Source: Quercus robur (taxonomy: Eukaryota > Streptophyta > Magnoliopsida > Fagales > Fagaceae). From it: 64,000 nucleotides of DNA. The notes under the pieces are model-generated. The model did not search any database, was not told where the DNA came from, and was given only the letters and a program-made list of their open reading frames with translations. Positions 1 to 10,503 of this stretch are shown in pieces. The DNA is taken from NCBI RefSeq assembly GCF_932294415.1, contig NC_065536.1, positions 57,351,854-57,415,853 on the forward strand, written 5' to 3'. The position numbers and the translations under genes were made by a program. How positions within the stretch are numbered: position 1 is the stretch's first letter; every line of letters starts with the position of its first letter.

Positions 1-550
1 ATCAAAGTTAAACAAGGTACATAAACTTGTTATGTAAAGACAATATGGCCAATCCTTGATTATAAATCCAAGATGTGAAAAACACAAAAATCTTTTTGAT
101 TTTAAAAAATTTATGACCAAAAACAAAAGACACACATTATGCTAAATGAACAATGCAAATGCAATGCATGACGGTGCTTAACTAAGCTATAGAGGGTACA
201 CAAACAAGAAATATCAATTTCTTAATTAACCCATGAGTACATGTACAAACTAGTAATACTCACACGAAATCAGAAATAGCTTAGCACTTATTTAACACAT
301 ACTATTCAAGTTTCTCCACAATGTCAAGCATGTTCTAAATCAAGAGAGAGATATCATAATTCATGTAATCCTCAAAAAGAAAAACTAGACACAAAATAAA
401 ATATTTTTGTCTTTTTGAAAATTTTTCAATGTTTTTGGATTTTTTTTTATTACATAAAAACATTCTAAAAGAAACAAAACAACCAAAAACAAAAACAAGA
501 CATGTCCACAAACAATTGAAAGAATTAAATCAAGGACAAGTCAGCAACAC

Positions 551-1474
551 TCACCTTGGAGAATTTTTTCTCACCCATATAACATGAGTCTTCGGCTTTG
601 TAGGTGAAAATCCATGGGAAGTAGAGTGTATTTGAGGAATTACACTAATCTTTTGAGAGAGATTGAAATCCTGCAAATTCCTTTCACAAGCCAACAAGCT
701 TAAATTTTTCAAAATAATATAAAACAATTTATATAGACTTATGGCAGGAGAAATATCATCACAAATCCTAGATTGAAACACAGAATGCTTAAATTTCAGT
801 TTATGACAATTAGGACGAATGTGACCATGGACACCACAAAAGTGGCAAACAGGAACAAATTTAGGAACATCAGTATTCCTAGTGGGGTTTTCGGTCACAA
901 GCTTTGGTTCTTGCCTCAACAAAGAACAATTTGGTCTAATATGACCAACAACACCACAAAGGTGACAAGTAGGCACAAAAACATATTTATTATGCTCTCT
1001 AACAGTAGGTTTAGACTTAGGTTTAGAAAATTCAGCGTCTACATCAGAACTTTTACCTTTATCTAACCTAGCAAAATAAGCCTTTTCTTTATTATTCCTC
1101 TTAAAAGGAGGGATATAAACTTTTTCAGTTTTAGGCTTAAGAGAAACAGAAACACTTCTGTTATCAACAGCAGGCTTGGTACTAGTCAAATTTTCAATTT
1201 TAGCTTTAGATTCAACTAACTCTTGTTCCAAGCTTTTCATCTTCTCATCTTGAGAGGAAATTTGATTTCTCAAAAATTCATTCTTTTTATAAGATTCACC
1301 TAATCTAACAATCAATTCCTCTTTTTCAAGATTAGCCAATTTTAACTCTTCCTTGAATTTCTTAGCAATTTTCATAGATTTCAATAATTCCTTACGAAGA
1401 GTTTCACAGGCATCAATAAAATCAACAGAAGCATGAGCAGAAACATGATCAGAAAGACACTTCAAATTATCCAT
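551..1474 (-). CDS. Gag-like protein with two CCHC zinc knuckles (retrotransposon)
   Basis: An open frame of 307 residues, taking the ATG at 1474. The N-terminal half is lysine/glutamate-rich and looks coiled-coil, as in capsid-type Gag proteins of plant copia elements. A YIPPFKR motif follows, then two CCHC knuckles, CHLCGVVGHIRPNC and CHFCGVHGHIRPNC, which would bind the element's RNA. The C-terminus ends in VWVRK-like residues (IWVRKNSPR) and then a stop, the point where complete copia polyproteins normally run into protease. The frame is unbroken, so the protein may still be made. It is related to the Gag at 41928-42950 in order of parts and motifs. Confidence in the Gag identity is high; retained function is inferred. 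Confidence 0.82.
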   Translation of the reverse strand: MDNLKCLSDHVSAHASVDFIDACETLRKELLKSMKIAKKFKEELKLANLEKEELIVRLGESYKKNEFLRNQISSQDEKMKSLEQELVESKAKIENLTSTKPAVDNRSVSVSLKPKTEKVYIPPFKRNNKEKAYFARLDKGKSSDVDAEFSKPKSKPTVREHNKYVFVPTCHLCGVVGHIRPNCSLLRQEPKLVTENPTRNTDVPKFVPVCHFCGVHGHIRPNCHKLKFKHSVFQSRICDDISPAISLYKLFYIILKNLSLLACERNLQDFNLSQKISVIPQIHSTSHGFSPTKPKTHVIWVRKNSPR

Positions 1475-1547
1475 GACAACAGGGGTCAAGGATCAGCTCT
1501 TAGATCAAAAGATCTAAAACAAAAAAGCTACCCGCTCTGATACCACT

Positions 1548-2471
1548 TGTTAGTTTTTAGACCCCTTAAACAATTGATTAAACCTAGGTAATTAGCCAAG
1601 TTGTTACTTAGTCCAATTAAACAAGTCTAGGTTATCACAATAATAAAGATCAAATCATGCAAAGCAGTGGAAAATAAATAACACAAGATATGATCACCCA
1701 GGAAACCAAACCGGTAAAAACCTAGGGAGGATTCGACCTAGCTATCCTCAAGGTAAACTTGAATCCACTATCTTGAAAGAATCGAAGTTCATACAAAAGG
1801 ACTTACAAGAACCCCCGCTCGACTTCCTAATGCTACCAACCAGTAGAACTTACTGACACGACCATGTGCAAGCTCCGAATCCACGAACTCCTTCTTTCTT
1901 GGATTCCCACCAGCTACAAGCACCCCCGCTTGTGTATTCTTTAAGCTTTAATGGCAGCAACTGTTTTGATCATCAAGGTGTAGAAAATATCTCCTCCTTG
2001 AAAACCCTAAGTTTGTGTAAAGGAAAGCTCCTCTAGATCTCACAAGAGATTTACACAAACCGCAATATGAGCAACCTTTAGAGAGCCTTTAGGTACAAAA
2101 CCCTAAAAATAAAAAGAGGCACAAGAGGCACTCTAATCTCTCTAAAAAAAACTCCAAAAAACGTTCTAGGATTTCCCTTATATATAGGAGAGTTTTACTT
2201 GAACCCTAATACGTTTAAGTAGAGTTTGGGCTGAACTGGAACTTTACAGAAAAATAAATCTGCACGTGGTTCGATCGATCGAGTCTAATTTTCGATCGAT
2301 CGAGCCTTGCAGATTTAGTCCAATAAATTCTGCAATCACTCGATTCCAATTTCACAAATAAACATACTTTGAGCAAGCCTAAACCTAGACTCTATGTTTT
2401 GATCATGGTTTGCCAACATAATACAAATTGAAATTCTAATACATTAGTTCCTAATTTCTTAGAACCTAACA
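1548..2471 (-). repeat. 5' LTR of the partial gag-bearing element
   Basis: 924 bases bounded by TGTTAG and CTAACA. It matches the solo LTR at 31802-32736 in opposite orientation (shared end block around TTTAAGGGGTCTAAAAA and shared TTTCCGCTGC-type block). On the minus strand a TATA box (TATATATAAG) lies at about 2178-2189. Two copies of TCGATCGATCGA lie just upstream of it in transcription order (2271-2282 and 2292-2303). Confidence 0.85.
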
Positions 2472-2896
2472 AATTGTGTTAGGAAGTCTAAAATTTACTA
2501 CAACACATCAAGTCATTTACATATGCTCATAGGTCTTATTAGCTTGTTGAAAAATATTATAATGAACATAATTATGGAATAGTCTTTTAAGCATATGACT
2601 TAGATTTCTGATGTGCACTCTGCACAAGTATTGCTCTTTTATTTTTGATAATCTGCACAAGTCTTAAACTAATACTTACAAAATTTAAGCAACATTGGGA
2701 ACTTCAGAAATTAGATAATTTGGGCAATCCACCATCCTAAGAGTAATGGATCCGCAAAATTTGGTGATAAGTAAGAAATAGTATAGCATCATAAAATGGT
2801 CTAAAATTTGGTGATAAGTAATTGGAGGAGACTCCACCCAGTGTACAAAGCTTAAATGCCTCCAATGTATAGTTATTTGTGATTATTAATGAATTT

Positions 2897-2898
<2 letters not shown>

Positions 2899-2929
<31 letters not shown>
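2899..2929. repeat. (TA)n microsatellite
   Basis: An uninterrupted TA tract of about 30 bases. The matching place in duplication copy 2 has expanded and folded back (30826-30922). Confidence 0.95.
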
Positions 2930-2932
<3 letters not shown>

Positions 2933-3256
2933 TGAGAAGAAGCTTTGTAAAATTTCAAACATACACAAATTACTTCACTACTGTGTGAAACTAACTTTTC
3001 TTACCTTTGAATGTTTGGGAGGGAAAAAATTCTTTTGTATGTTAGCCTTTTTCTTGATTTTTTTTTTTTTAAATATCTTTTTCAAAATAAGAACACAATG
3101 GTAGCCAGTAAAATGGGTCTATTGAGAAGAATGGCAAATTGGAACTTGTGATACATGAATGTTGATTTGGATTTGGATTTTGGATGCTCTCTTTTGTTTT
3201 TATTTTATGTTTACGGATGGGAGATGTGACATTTGTCAAATTTTTGTGTGTTTAAC

Positions 3257-3511
3257 AGATTTGGTTTCAAGGCAAGATAGACTTCAGCTTATGTCTCGAC
3301 TCGCCACTGTGACATTCTCAGTTCTTGTGAACAGACCCCCAACTGGCATCTTTAGCATTATAGGGGTTTGAGTAAAGTGGATTGTAGGAGCAACATGATT
3401 TCTTTTTTGGTTTCCAGGTGGGAAAGGGAATTGAGATTTCACACTTCTTTATAGATGACCATATATCATCTTCTTGTGGAGATGTACAATTGAGCTAAGC
3501 TATCTTAGTTG
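3257..3511 (+). pseudogene. Unidentified exon-like block in duplication copy 1
   Basis: After a good acceptor (TTTAACAG, near 3258) runs a frame reading DLVSRQDRLQLMSRLATVTF and on to FSIIGV. About 50 bases later a second acceptor (GTTTCCAG, ending near 3418) opens a frame beginning VGKGIEISHFFIDDH and ending in a stop near 3498. Both frames survive in copy 2 (31248-31478) with few changes. I do not recognise the protein. It may be the 3' exons of a gene whose 5' part is missing, or non-coding sequence that happens to be open. Confidence 0.35.
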
Positions 3512-5143
3512 TCTGCTTCTTTTCTTTGAGACTCCCGAATTAAAAATGAAATGGGTTCTATGGGAGAGTATTGGCAGTTGTTTAAGGCTATAAGGTAGGT
3601 TCCCTTTTCATGCCAATATAAGTTTGTGGTTGCTGCTAGAAACCATGTTTTAGGCTGTTTGGAATACTAATGTTATAATCCAAGGATTGAATCGTAGGGC
3701 CATGAAATTTACTATGTTTGTAGTCTTGATTAGGATGATATTATTAGTCATATTTACTTTCCCATTATCATTATCTTCAAACCAAATATGTAAGCAAGTA
3801 CCATAAATTAATATAAATATAAATACACACATATATATATAGAGCTAAAGTCATAAATTATTTTATAAAATGCTAATTTGGTGAGTGGTTATTAATAAAT
3901 AAAAAAGTGATGTTAGTGAACCAGATGAAAACCAGTAAGAATTTGGAACATCAATAGTTTGTAAAAATAGCATTACTCACTTAAAGATTGATTATCTTCC
4001 TGATGAAAATTTACTCCAGTCGTGGTCAAGCAAAATTATGCTTGCCATGTTAGAACAAGATGTTGGAGTAGATTCTACCATCAGGTGGGCTTTCATTCTT
4101 TTTATTCAACAGTTCCAGAATATGAGTTTGTTGGGTAATTTTAGGTATTCTCTTCATGATTCTCATTAAAAAAAAAAAAAAAGCATTCTCTTTTTTACTG
4201 AGTTTCAGGTAAATCTTCGCGTAAGTGCAATATTATTCATTTACTAAAATTATAGGTCTTCCACAGGTAAATATTTTTGTGAGAAGATATAATATATTGA
4301 AAAATTTTCATTTTAAACCCTATAGTTTAAAGATATAACAAATTAAACCCTGGGATGAGTTTTAAAAAAAATAACAAAAGAAATTATTAACTTATATTAA
4401 AGATCAAATATAATAATTAATATTCTATATACGTAGTTGAGAGGTTTAATTTGTTTTTTTTTTTTTTTAACCTCACTCTGATTTTATGAATATAATTTTG
4501 AGCATCTCGATATGCTAAATGCTTGCCTTCGAGCAATGTCCAATTAATATATTTATTAACAAAAATGTTTTACTATATGCTCCATGATTTTGTGTAAAAA
4601 TCACAAAATATTCAAAATGACACAGCTAAAGGAAGTTGGTATCTCTCATATTATATGTACACCCGCTAAATCTGGTTGGAGTTTGATGATCTCATTGCAG
4701 CATCATGCTCAAAATTTCATAACCATACGCAATCTCTCACTTGGTCAAACTTTTTTTTTTTTTTTTTCACTTTTTGAGTCATTGACTTACACTTTAGGAA
4801 ATACTTGCTACACATCTTATTGTACACATGCGAAAATTGCATTGAAAACGTGACTTGAAATTGTTACTTTTAGACTTGAAAAATTCTTGTTACACATTTT
4901 GTTGCACACTCGAAAATTGCACTGAAAACATAACTTGAAGCTGTACTCTTAGACTTTGATCTCGCCTCAATTGGAGTATAGTGCTTGCAGACATGCCATC
5001 AGTGTTCAGATATGTTGAACAACCATGCACCAAATTCACTTATGTGTCACATGCAAATCTTCATAATAAGAGTTCCAGCATAGATGTCTTTAATCTGTTT
5101 TTGAACAATTAATGCATTAAATTTGACGGTGATCTTTTGTCAG

Positions 5144-5553
5144 GCAATAGAACTCATGGTTGTTGATGCTCTATTAAAAGCAAATGATTGTCTTGACATT
5201 GCATCCTCAATTCATCAACGGCAGAATTGGAAGGTTTGAACTTTACACATTATCATGAAACTTCTAGGTTTTACTTTACAGCTCTCACATAGTCTCTCCG
5301 AAAGTGCAGTTAGATGACACAAACTTAAAAATCATTGAAATTTCTAATACCCAAGAGCTCAAGGAAGCAAGAGACATTATCCAACGCATTCAAAGAAGGG
5401 AGCTATATCAGGTATCTTATTACAATTGCAAGATGGGGAAGAAGTGGTAATGTTTGAAGTAGTAAATTTTGGATAATATCAACCATAAAGGCAATATAAT
5501 TTTATCGCCTTAATATGTTTCTCAGTTCTGCAATGAGTTCTCTGTCCCAAAGG
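5144..5553 (+). pseudogene. SAMHD1/VEN4-like dNTP triphosphohydrolase fragment, three exons
   Basis: Three exon-like blocks with intact GT/AG borders: 5144-5233 (AIELMVVDALLKANDCLDIA...), 5310-5411 (LDDTNLKIIEISNTQELKEA...RRELYQ) and from 5526 (FCNEFSVPK, then AI and a stop at 5551-5553). They match, in order and phase, the region after the HD domain of plant SAMHD1-like proteins such as Arabidopsis VEN4, which hydrolyse deoxynucleoside triphosphates to control the dNTP pool. The catalytic HD-domain exons are not found upstream in the window, and the downstream exons are absent too. The third exon runs into a stop where the family continues with DK. This is most likely a gene fragment. The match is from family recollection, not from a search. 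Confidence 0.6.
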
Positions 5554-6549
5554 CAATATAAGAGTGCTTTGCATGGACCTTAGGCACTGATTTTGTAGAC
5601 AGTTACTACTTTGAATTAGGTGTGTTCAAAAAGAAGTGTTTCATGCAAATATTCATGCACTTGTTTCAGATGGAGCAACCTTACCTATCAATTGGGCAGA
5701 ATCTAGATGACAATGGAGTGGGGTGAGGTTGGGTTAGCTTAGGTCTAAGGTTTGGTTATCAGTGATGCTGAATCTAGCCTTATTAATTTTGGTTGGGCTG
5801 GTTGGGGCTTAGTCCATGAATACTAGCTACTTTGTTTTGGGGGGAGGAGGGTGGTTGGTGCCTGTTGCTTTCAACTGTGTGTATGGAAAATGTGCTTTGA
5901 GGCAAGATTAACAGGTAATCGCTCCTTTCTTTCTTTTTTGATTTGGTGGAATTCTTAAATACTGTTCAAACTAGTTGATACCGTATTGTACCGGCCGATA
6001 CTCATCGTACTAGTCAATGAATAGGTATAGAAACACCCTTTAAAATGTAATGCTTTAAATACCGGCCATTACTAGGTTATACTGGACTTAGCGGAGAAAA
6101 ACGGACATTTTGGCCAGTAATCAAAACTAGGCCGGTTCAAAAAATAAAAATCCAATCACATAGCCCAGTCACTGCTACTCACTACCACATTAGTGGTCAT
6201 TGCCATTTCTTCGATCGCCTAATCCTCAGCTTCCTGCCCTCCTATCGACTCCTCTCCTCGTTCTTCTTCTTCTCTTCTTTTTTTCCCCCCTGTTTTGTCT
6301 GCCCTACGTGTGAATATCTTATGCAACAGTGAAATCTGATGGAAAGTGAAGGCTTTTTTCTTTATCTCCACCCACCCACTGGGCCATGTGGCCAAGTTTT
6401 AATGTTTTGCAATTTTTCTTCTTTATCTAGGTACAATGGTGTATATATATAGATCATTCTTGTTTAGGCTTTGATAGGTGAGGCATACATTTATTATTTT
6501 AATGACTCTTAGCTAATCATATAGGCTTTGACCAATATATATATATGTA

Positions 6550-6586
<37 letters not shown>

Positions 6587-7508
6587 ACTAGCAGTTCACC
6601 ATTTTTAACTAGTACCAAAATATTTCATTCTTCCTGACCAATCCAAAATGACCTCTAGTACAGTATTGACAACTTTGATACCGCCTTTGAAAAATAACAA
6701 AAGATTGGAAGTTTCTTGAAAAATTTCATACTTAGACAAATAAAAAACTTTGTGATAATTAAATAATACTCGAACTAAACTCAGTTGAAATGGGAGTTTA
6801 CAGAAATCCATTTTCAGCTACTAACTCTGAAATTAGACAACCAAAACATATCAGATTACCAAATTACTCTAGGCATTGATATTCAAATAAAGTCCAATGA
6901 TTAAAAGCTAGTAGCATATTATTGCAAATTGCAAAGGGAATCAAGAGTTGACTCGATAATACAAACAAATTATTGACGAACCCTAAGTGGGTGGTTGCAT
7001 GGCAAATTTAGCTCGTATTTCTAGATCTCTTTTGTCTCTAAGGAACTTAGAATGCATGTTATGAATTATAATGGATCATTGTCTTGGGTGGAGTTAGGAA
7101 AGTCTTGGCATATCTAGCTTAGAAGAGAAGAGAGCCGAAGGCGAACATGTTAAGTTGGTTGGCATAATATTATTAAAACATTGTGCTACACAAAGCCGAT
7201 ATATTGAAGAGAGAGAAAGGGATAGAGAGTGCAGATATGAATCAAATTTTCTGGGGTGGTTGTAGATATTTAGCAGCTGTTCTTTCTGTTTTTGGCTCTT
7301 GGTGTTACTTTTCAATATCTTGAATCTTTCCCTCATTTTGCTATGCGAAGATTTTTTCTGTCAAAAGGACACTTGTAATCTGCACTAGATTAAAAGAATG
7401 TATATATCTAATGGTGAAAACATTTAGCTCTGTTTTGTATTGGATGAATTTAACCCCACCAATTGATTAGAAAACAAGTGCATAGTTAATTTTTTCCGGT
7501 GCAGACAA
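5554..7508. other. Intergenic; no gene recognised
   Basis: AT-rich sequence with (TA)n-type tracts near 6438-6452 and 6531-6586. A block at about 5975-6130, with repeated CCGGCCGATAC / ACCGGCC-type words, looks like a dispersed repeat. A pyrimidine-rich stretch lies at 6225-6300. The part just before 7509 (TTTTTTCCGGTGCAG at 7490-7504) is a good splice acceptor, so the LYR gene probably has a 5'-UTR exon somewhere upstream that I cannot place. Confidence 0.5.
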
Positions 7509-7778
7509 ATGGCAAAAGCCCTTATATGGGCAACAGCAGAGGATTTGGCAAGGAATAGAGGACAAGTTCTCTCTCTTTATCGCCAAATATTGCGGAGCAT
7601 CAACTCCCCAAAGCTGCCACTCGCATTTGCAGCAAGATTGGCTAAGAAAGCAGAGGTTCGTGCTATCTTCATGTTGGCTTCTAAAGAGTCATCCCTGCAT
7701 AACATTGATGGCCTTATTGACACTGCTGAGTACTCTCTTTCCCTTTTAAGGAAAGGTGAAATTCCCAAATACATATAA
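7509..7778 (+). CDS. LYR-motif (Complex1_LYR) small mitochondrial protein
   Basis: A complete single-exon coding region of 89 residues. The tripeptide Leu-Tyr-Arg is at residues 23-25, in the context VLSLYRQILR, followed by basic residues and a conserved-type Phe at 54 (RAIFM). LYR proteins are small helical factors that act in mitochondria with the acyl carrier protein, helping to assemble respiratory complexes or deliver Fe-S clusters. The sequence resembles plant LYRM9-like proteins such as Arabidopsis At3g19508 (from memory, not verified). The start is the first ATG, five bases after a splice acceptor, implying an intron in the 5' UTR. No disabling changes are seen, and the frame is free of the repeats around it. 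This is one of the few genes here that looks fully intact. Confidence 0.85.
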   Translation: MAKALIWATAEDLARNRGQVLSLYRQILRSINSPKLPLAFAARLAKKAEVRAIFMLASKESSLHNIDGLIDTAEYSLSLLRKGEIPKYI

Positions 7779-7789
7779 TGAGTAAGTCA

Positions 7790-7831
<42 letters not shown>
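7790..7831. repeat. (CT)n microsatellite
   Basis: About 20 CT units beginning some 12 bases after the LYR gene stop codon, so it probably lies in its 3' UTR. Confidence 0.95.
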
Positions 7832-7833
<2 letters not shown>

Positions 7834-9239
7834 TTCAGTGTTTAAAACTTTCTTTACCTCTACAAGATACAAATTGAACAATCTCAGTTTGATGTGACAT
7901 CTTGTTTACTAAAATCAAAATTTTAGTCCTTTGTGATGCATGGATGTATGTTTATTATGCACCCATCTATGACCATAAGTTGGCCAGATAATTCTCAAAA
8001 GCAGTTCCATTTTTATTGAACTGAAAAAGTGGATTCATCATATATCTTTGGGAAAAAAATTGTTGTCTGGTTGTCTTTTCATTTTGTCCATGTGTAAGGA
8101 ATATTGCTTATATAATATGGTTTATATTGATTCTGAGGTCAACAATAATAGCTCACCGTGAGAAAGTCACTTACTATATGCTATTGATTATATATTTAAG
8201 ACAATGATTTACGAATACAAAGAATGAACTAATGCAGTGGATTATGACCCTTGCATTTATGGTAATGCCAACATATGTCCTCTTGATGCACAATGAAGCT
8301 CGTGAGCAAGAATTTCAACCAAAACTTCATTTAATATAAAAATAAGTTACATGATCAGAAGAATTATCATCTCCTTTCAGGTTTTCATATTATTATGCAG
8401 AAGACAAGTAAATATTGTGTGAGATGTGATTGGGAATAATAATATATGACCTGGGTCAACTAAATAACTTGTGATGATGAAATTGCAACATGAATGTCAT
8501 CTTAATTTTTCTAGTAAAATAAAAGATTTTTTTTTATCAAGATATGGATGACTTCATTATTCATATTTGTAACATGCAGATATTTGTAGGCAAAATTTAA
8601 ATATCTTAAAATATCTTTTGGTCAATATATTTTCTTTTGTATTCAGAAATTTGTTCTCAATCGATTTAGTTCTTATAAAACATTGATTGAATATTTTTAT
8701 ATATTGCTCTTCACCATTTATGCTTGTCACTTCAGGTAAATTCAGCAAATCATTTATACCTCATTTAGGCATTAGGATGCTAGTCACTTTAAATTCATTA
8801 TAAATATTCTGTGCGAGATCTTTGTTTGGCTATATTTTTTGTCATTTGGAATACTTAATCAAATTGGAAGGGTTAGCTTTTAATTCTTTAGTTTTCCAAA
8901 TCTTCTCCTCACTCCCCCCCCCCCCCCCCCCCCACCCCCTCTTTCTCTCTCTCCTGATGATTCAGTATGTTCATTGATTTGTTGCTGAGTGCCTGCTCTT
9001 TGGGGACTAGGGTCAACTGGTTTGTTGGAGTAAATCATATCTTGAGGGGTCAAGGTATGGTAGAGCAAGACTTGCTTCTTATGGTGTGAAGACAATACTG
9101 CGGAGCTGATTTGTATTCAATGTCAAAGAATGCGTTTTCTTCATAAGATGTGTTGCAAATAATTTGTATCTATGAAAAAAAATTAACATATTGCTATTAA
9201 TAAACCTGATTATGGAAAGGTTTCTGAAAGTTGCACTTG
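7832..9239. other. Intergenic; no gene recognised
   Basis: AT-rich sequence without a credible coding region. It contains a run of about 18 C near 8915-8933 followed by a CT-rich stretch. Confidence 0.5.
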
Positions 9240-10014
9240 AACTCTTGAAGGAATTTTTGTTCGTGATAATGAAATTGGAATCAAGCTTTATCAAATTTCT
9301 GTTAAATCAGGCTACCATTTGGCACAAAAAAATTTCCAGAGATTGTGACAGGACGGAATGCTCTACTGGGGTATTTGGGAGCCGCATCTTGTTAAAGATT
9401 TGGAGGCTCCATTTACCAAAAAAAAAAAATCAAAGTCTTAATGTGGCGGGCATGTAAGAATATATTGCCAACCCATGTGAATTCAATGAAGCGAAGAGTA
9501 ATTTCAGAGGAAACCTGTGAAGCATGTAAACAATTCCCTGATACAAGTCTTCATCTTCTTTGGGTATGCAATGTTGCACAGGATGTATGGGCTAGCTACT
9601 CTGTTTGGCTGCGGAAATGTGTTCAAGGTCAGTAGGATATATTCAGCTTATGGGTGAGTTGTTGGATCGACTTGAAGAGGATGAGTTTGAGCTTCTTTTG
9701 GTGCAAGCATGGTTATTTGGCATCAAAGAAATGTGGTGGTTCATGGTGGGCAGCTCCAAGAGCCCAGTGCTTTGAATCACTGTGATAGGGATGTCTTAGA
9801 GGAGTATCGACAGACCCAAACACAAATGTTGATTCCAAATCCTGCAGTATCTGTTGAGGTATGATGTCCACCTCCGCCCTCTCGGTTTAAGCTCAATTTT
9901 GATGCTGCATTGTTTGCTGATCTTGATGAGATTAGGATGAGAGCAATAGTTCAAAATGAAAAAGGGGGAGATGATGGCATTTATATCAGCCAGAGGCCCT
10001 TCTATAGTTGATAG
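9240..10014 (+). mobile_element. 5'-truncated L1-type LINE remnant, part 1
   Basis: The 3' part of a LINE ORF2. Near 9290 a broken frame reads ISVKSGYHLAQK. From 9441 the reverse-transcriptase-associated zinc-binding domain reads MWRACKNILPT ... CEACKQFPDTSLHLLWVC. Stops and shifts interrupt the frame. The upstream limit is uncertain. The remnant is cut at 10014 by the gypsy element, whose target duplication GATAG ends this part and restarts part 2. Confidence 0.75.
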
Positions 10015-10472
10015 TGTAACGCTCCAAAATCATAAATAATAAAAGTCTATTCAATCTAAAATAATCCATAAAAATATTAAATAAATGTAACTAGCAACCT
10101 AAAATCTCATCACAAACGTTAGAGTTCTAATCCACCAAAGATAAAATATTCTCAAAATAATTCTTCAGTAAAATGTTTAATACCATAAAAATAATTATAA
10201 AAATCCTCAGTTTTACAAAATAATTCGTAACTGTTGTCTTCCAAGAATCTCTACTCCAATAATCCCTCTAATGTATCTGTAAGGGGAAATACAGGGGGGG
10301 GGGGGGCGGTGAGATAACTCAATAAGTGGAATTCACTAACGTTGAGGTGTGAGAACAAACCTTTCAAATAAATAATTCCTACAACAAATTCATAACTTGA
10401 AATTCATTAATATTTTGTCATCAAATATTTCACATAAAAAAAATATCTTTATATTGTGAGCCATAATATATA

Positions 10473-10503
<31 letters not shown>

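Larger units (their letters stand above)
1..2471 (-). mobile_element. Partial gag-bearing LTR retrotransposon (copia-like), right end only
   Basis: The element reads on the minus strand and enters from outside the window. Visible in its own order are the 5' LTR (2471 down to 1548), two spacer bases, a primer-binding site from 1545 downward (TGGTATCAGAGCGGGTAGC, complementary to initiator tRNA-Met), a gag-like ORF (1474 to 551) and 550 bases of AT-rich internal sequence with no ORF. The segment just after gag resembles the same place in the complete element at 38258-44133. No pol is seen, but most of the interior may lie outside the window. The bases after the LTR (AATTG, 2472-2476) are the likely target duplication, because segmental-duplication copy 2 carries an uninterrupted CATGAATTG at the matching point. 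Confidence 0.85.
2472..5062. repeat. Segmental duplication, copy 1
   Basis: This 2.6-kb stretch is highly similar to 30336-45670 once the insertions in the latter are removed. Matching landmarks: the opening GTGTTAGGAAGTCTAAAA; the (TA)n tract near 2900; the exon-like block at 3260-3370; the block GGTCTTCCACAGGTAAATA near 4255; and the final block CAGACATGCCATCAGTG near 4988. Homology stops close to 5062 / 45670. Copy 1 carries about 240 bases (roughly 3988-4225) that copy 2 lacks. It holds no complete gene. The left boundary is probably outside the window, because an LTR element has inserted at 2471. Confidence 0.85.

Noticed and set aside
7577..7774. Minus-strand frame opposite the LYR gene
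   Set aside because: Shadow of the LYR coding sequence; no independent support.
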